DNA of 64,000 nt, taken from assembly GCA_049889175.1 (NCBI GenBank), contig JBMHDW010000007.1, forward strand, positions 110,607 to 174,606, given 5' to 3'. This document shows positions 62,593 through 64,000 of the stretch, piece by piece (position 1 is the stretch's first letter; each line of letters opens with the position of its first letter). The translations under genes and the position numbers were made by a program. Source of the DNA: JBMHDW01 sp049889175 (lineage in GTDB: Bacteria > Pseudomonadota > Gammaproteobacteria > Comchoanobacterales > Comchoanobacteraceae). The notes under the pieces were generated by a model. It ran no database searches, was not told where the DNA came from, and saw nothing but the letters and a program-made list of their open reading frames with translations.

Positions 62593-64000
62593 ATGAAGGA
62601 TAATGATAAATTAGATTTTATTCATATGTTGAAAAATGCTAAAAACTGGACTGCTGAGGAGATTAAGCAATGTATTGATCACGCTAAAAAAAATAATAAA
62701 TCAAAGGAATTTTCAGATTATGTATATGATAAATTATCCTTTGTTGTTGATAGTGAAGAAAATGGAAACTTTAAGACATTTTGGGATAATTTAGATTTTG
62801 AGGATAAAAAAAGCATTGTAAAAAATGTAAGATTAGGAAGCAATCATTCTTGCTATCGTTTATTTTTTGATCACCTTGATATTCTTGATGGTAACGAAAT
62901 CAAAGAGTGCCTTGAATACATAAGGCAAGATGTATTAGCTTCTGAATCAAATTTTGTATCATTATTAGGCGGTTATTTGGGTCTTGAACAATATAATCTT
63001 ACTCAAGAGCTACAAAAAAAAATATTTGGTGATGTGAAAGAAGCTCCTTATCATTTAGTCGCATTACAGCGTACGTTGGAACGATGTCTTCGAGACTTTA
63101 GTGTGGAGCAACGAATTAATAAATTTCTTAAGGTTTGGACGCTACTGTCTATAGAGGATCGCTGCATAATATTACTTCATAAAAGCTGGAGTGTGGGTCC
63201 AAATTTTACTATGCATTGCTTAGGAGATATAGATTATAATACTTTGTTTAATGGTCAAAGTGACTTAGTTAAAGTATATTCACAATGCTCAGAATCAATT
63301 AGCTGGTTGATTTATAATAATCCTGAAGCATTCAAGGATATGTTAAAAGTGGTTCAATCTGTTGGCAGGGAGCATCAACAGTACTTCATTAATTTATTCA
63401 GATACAACAATGCAGGGAGCATAGTTGTACGTAATTTTTTGTATTCAAAAAGAACTGGAGGGCCAATATTTCGTAATGATGGAAGATTGAGTACCAATGC
63501 TAAGGAAATCATTTCAGTATTAATTCCCATTCTAATGAACGACAAAAATTATGATCATAAAAAAAAGAAATATAATTATAAATATACAGCTTGTGGCGTC
63601 TTTTTTTGGACAATATTTAAAGACTCTAACGCTGGCGCTGCTGAATCCATTGAATTTATAAAGTTATTTAAAGATAAACCCCTGGTAATCGAAATACTTT
63701 TATCTTGTATTAAGACTGAGTATCCACAGCATTTCAAAGCTTTGAAAAAAGATAAATATCTAAAAAAGTTAACGATATTAAATTGGAAGAATCAGGATTT
63801 TAAGAATGCTTCAGAAATAATATCTATGTCTGGGGATTCAGAGGTCAGCGGTCCATTATACTCATATCTTGAATACAAAAGTTCGGGAGCAACAAAAGCT
63901 CAACCAGGCACTGATTATAAAGCTGTTTTATGTGATCTAATGGTTCGATTAACGCCAAATGAATTAAGTATGTTATCTAGTGCTGTAGGTTTAAAAGAAT
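62593..64000 (+). CDS. Unknown protein of a two-copy mosaic family, copy 2 (3' truncated)
   Basis: Open from ATG 62593 to the last base (469 codons read with no stop), cut by the window end. Start MKDNDKLDFIHMLKNAKNW, with GAGGGGTG before the ATG. Blocks shared with the copy at 60917 are FWDNLDFEDKKSIVKNV, DYNTLFNGQSDLVKVYS and, from about residue 387, LKKLTILNWKNQDFKN and the following 70 residues. A charged insertion (YDHKKKKYNYKY) is unique to this copy. Function unknown. Confidence 0.78.
   Translation, partial: MKDNDKLDFIHMLKNAKNWTAEEIKQCIDHAKKNNKSKEFSDYVYDKLSFVVDSEENGNFKTFWDNLDFEDKKSIVKNVRLGSNHSCYRLFFDHLDILDGNEIKECLEYIRQDVLASESNFVSLLGGYLGLEQYNLTQELQKKIFGDVKEAPYHLVALQRTLERCLRDFSVEQRINKFLKVWTLLSIEDRCIILLHKSWSVGPNFTMHCLGDIDYNTLFNGQSDLVKVYSQCSESISWLIYNNPEAFKDMLKVVQSVGREHQQYFINLFRYNNAGSIVVRNFLYSKRTGGPIFRNDGRLSTNAKEIISVLIPILMNDKNYDHKKKKYNYKYTACGVFFWTIFKDSNAGAAESIEFIKLFKDKPLVIEILLSCIKTEYPQHFKALKKDKYLKKLTILNWKNQDFKNASEIISMSGDSEVSGPLYSYLEYKSSGATKAQPGTDYKAVLCDLMVRLTPNELSMLSSAVGLKE

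Overview
The window is AT-rich chromosomal DNA from a Gram-negative bacterium, most likely a gammaproteobacterium. Support comes from the nuoL-nuoM-nuoN order, an amidotransferase/YafK-type L,D-transpeptidase pair like E. coli yafJ-yafK, TypA, a thymidine kinase and a short bacterial 4.5S RNA. Lineage-specific gene families mixed with core genes suggest a host-associated or intracellular lifestyle (Legionellales-like), but this is inference; nothing in the window fixes the genus. I saw no tRNA, rRNA, CRISPR array, transposase or phage gene.

Layout. 1-4495: end of the complex I operon (nuoL cut by the window edge, nuoM, nuoN), followed by a short SppA-type protease. 5452-9011: on the minus strand a C-terminal processing protease, then dnaX with the SRP RNA gene (ffs) just upstream. 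9119-10043: rhodanese and thymidine kinase. 10109-18571: six consecutive large proteins of unknown function that share modules and look like a home-grown paralogue array. 18763-25398: housekeeping genes (NTF2-like protein, YafK-type protein, amidotransferase, typA, mtaB, EamA permease). 25495-31786: two N-terminally anchored paralogues, a Bax-inhibitor-1 protein, a YgjP-type metallopeptidase and small exported proteins. 31837-38597: a permuted NlpC/P60-like protein, an RhlE-like RNA helicase with a repeat tail, a glutathionyl-hydroquinone reductase and two MFS pumps. 38625-42670: an unstable segment of small exported proteins with near-identical promoters and signal peptides but different mature parts, plus a decaying copy of the MFS 3' end. 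42687-51281: two light-repair operons separated by one unknown gene. Together they hold a class I photolyase, an iron-sulfur (6-4)-type photolyase, a second full-length photolyase/cryptochrome, a stand-alone FAD domain with its partner, an SDR, TIGR03643 and a frameshifted DUF2256 gene. 51551-60751: a DUF3429 protein, a lysine-rich unknown, a likely inactive aspartoacylase-family protein with an MFS transporter, a CDP-alcohol phosphatidyltransferase, a sodium symporter and a CobW GTPase. 60917-64000: two mosaic paralogues, the second cut by the window end.

How it works together. Core genes sit in ordinary operons. Most accessory genes have their own promoter with a similar extended -10 element (TGC or GTC followed by TATAAN), often under a T-tract, and a strong Shine-Dalgarno. 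This recurs in front of at least five unrelated families, but the ffs promoter has the same extended -10, so it may be the host's strong housekeeping promoter rather than a regulon signal. The families show recent duplication, patchy identity between copies, tandem repeats and single-base frameshifts in A-runs, all signs of rapid turnover. Function of the accessory families is unknown; secreted or effector-like roles are only a hypothesis.
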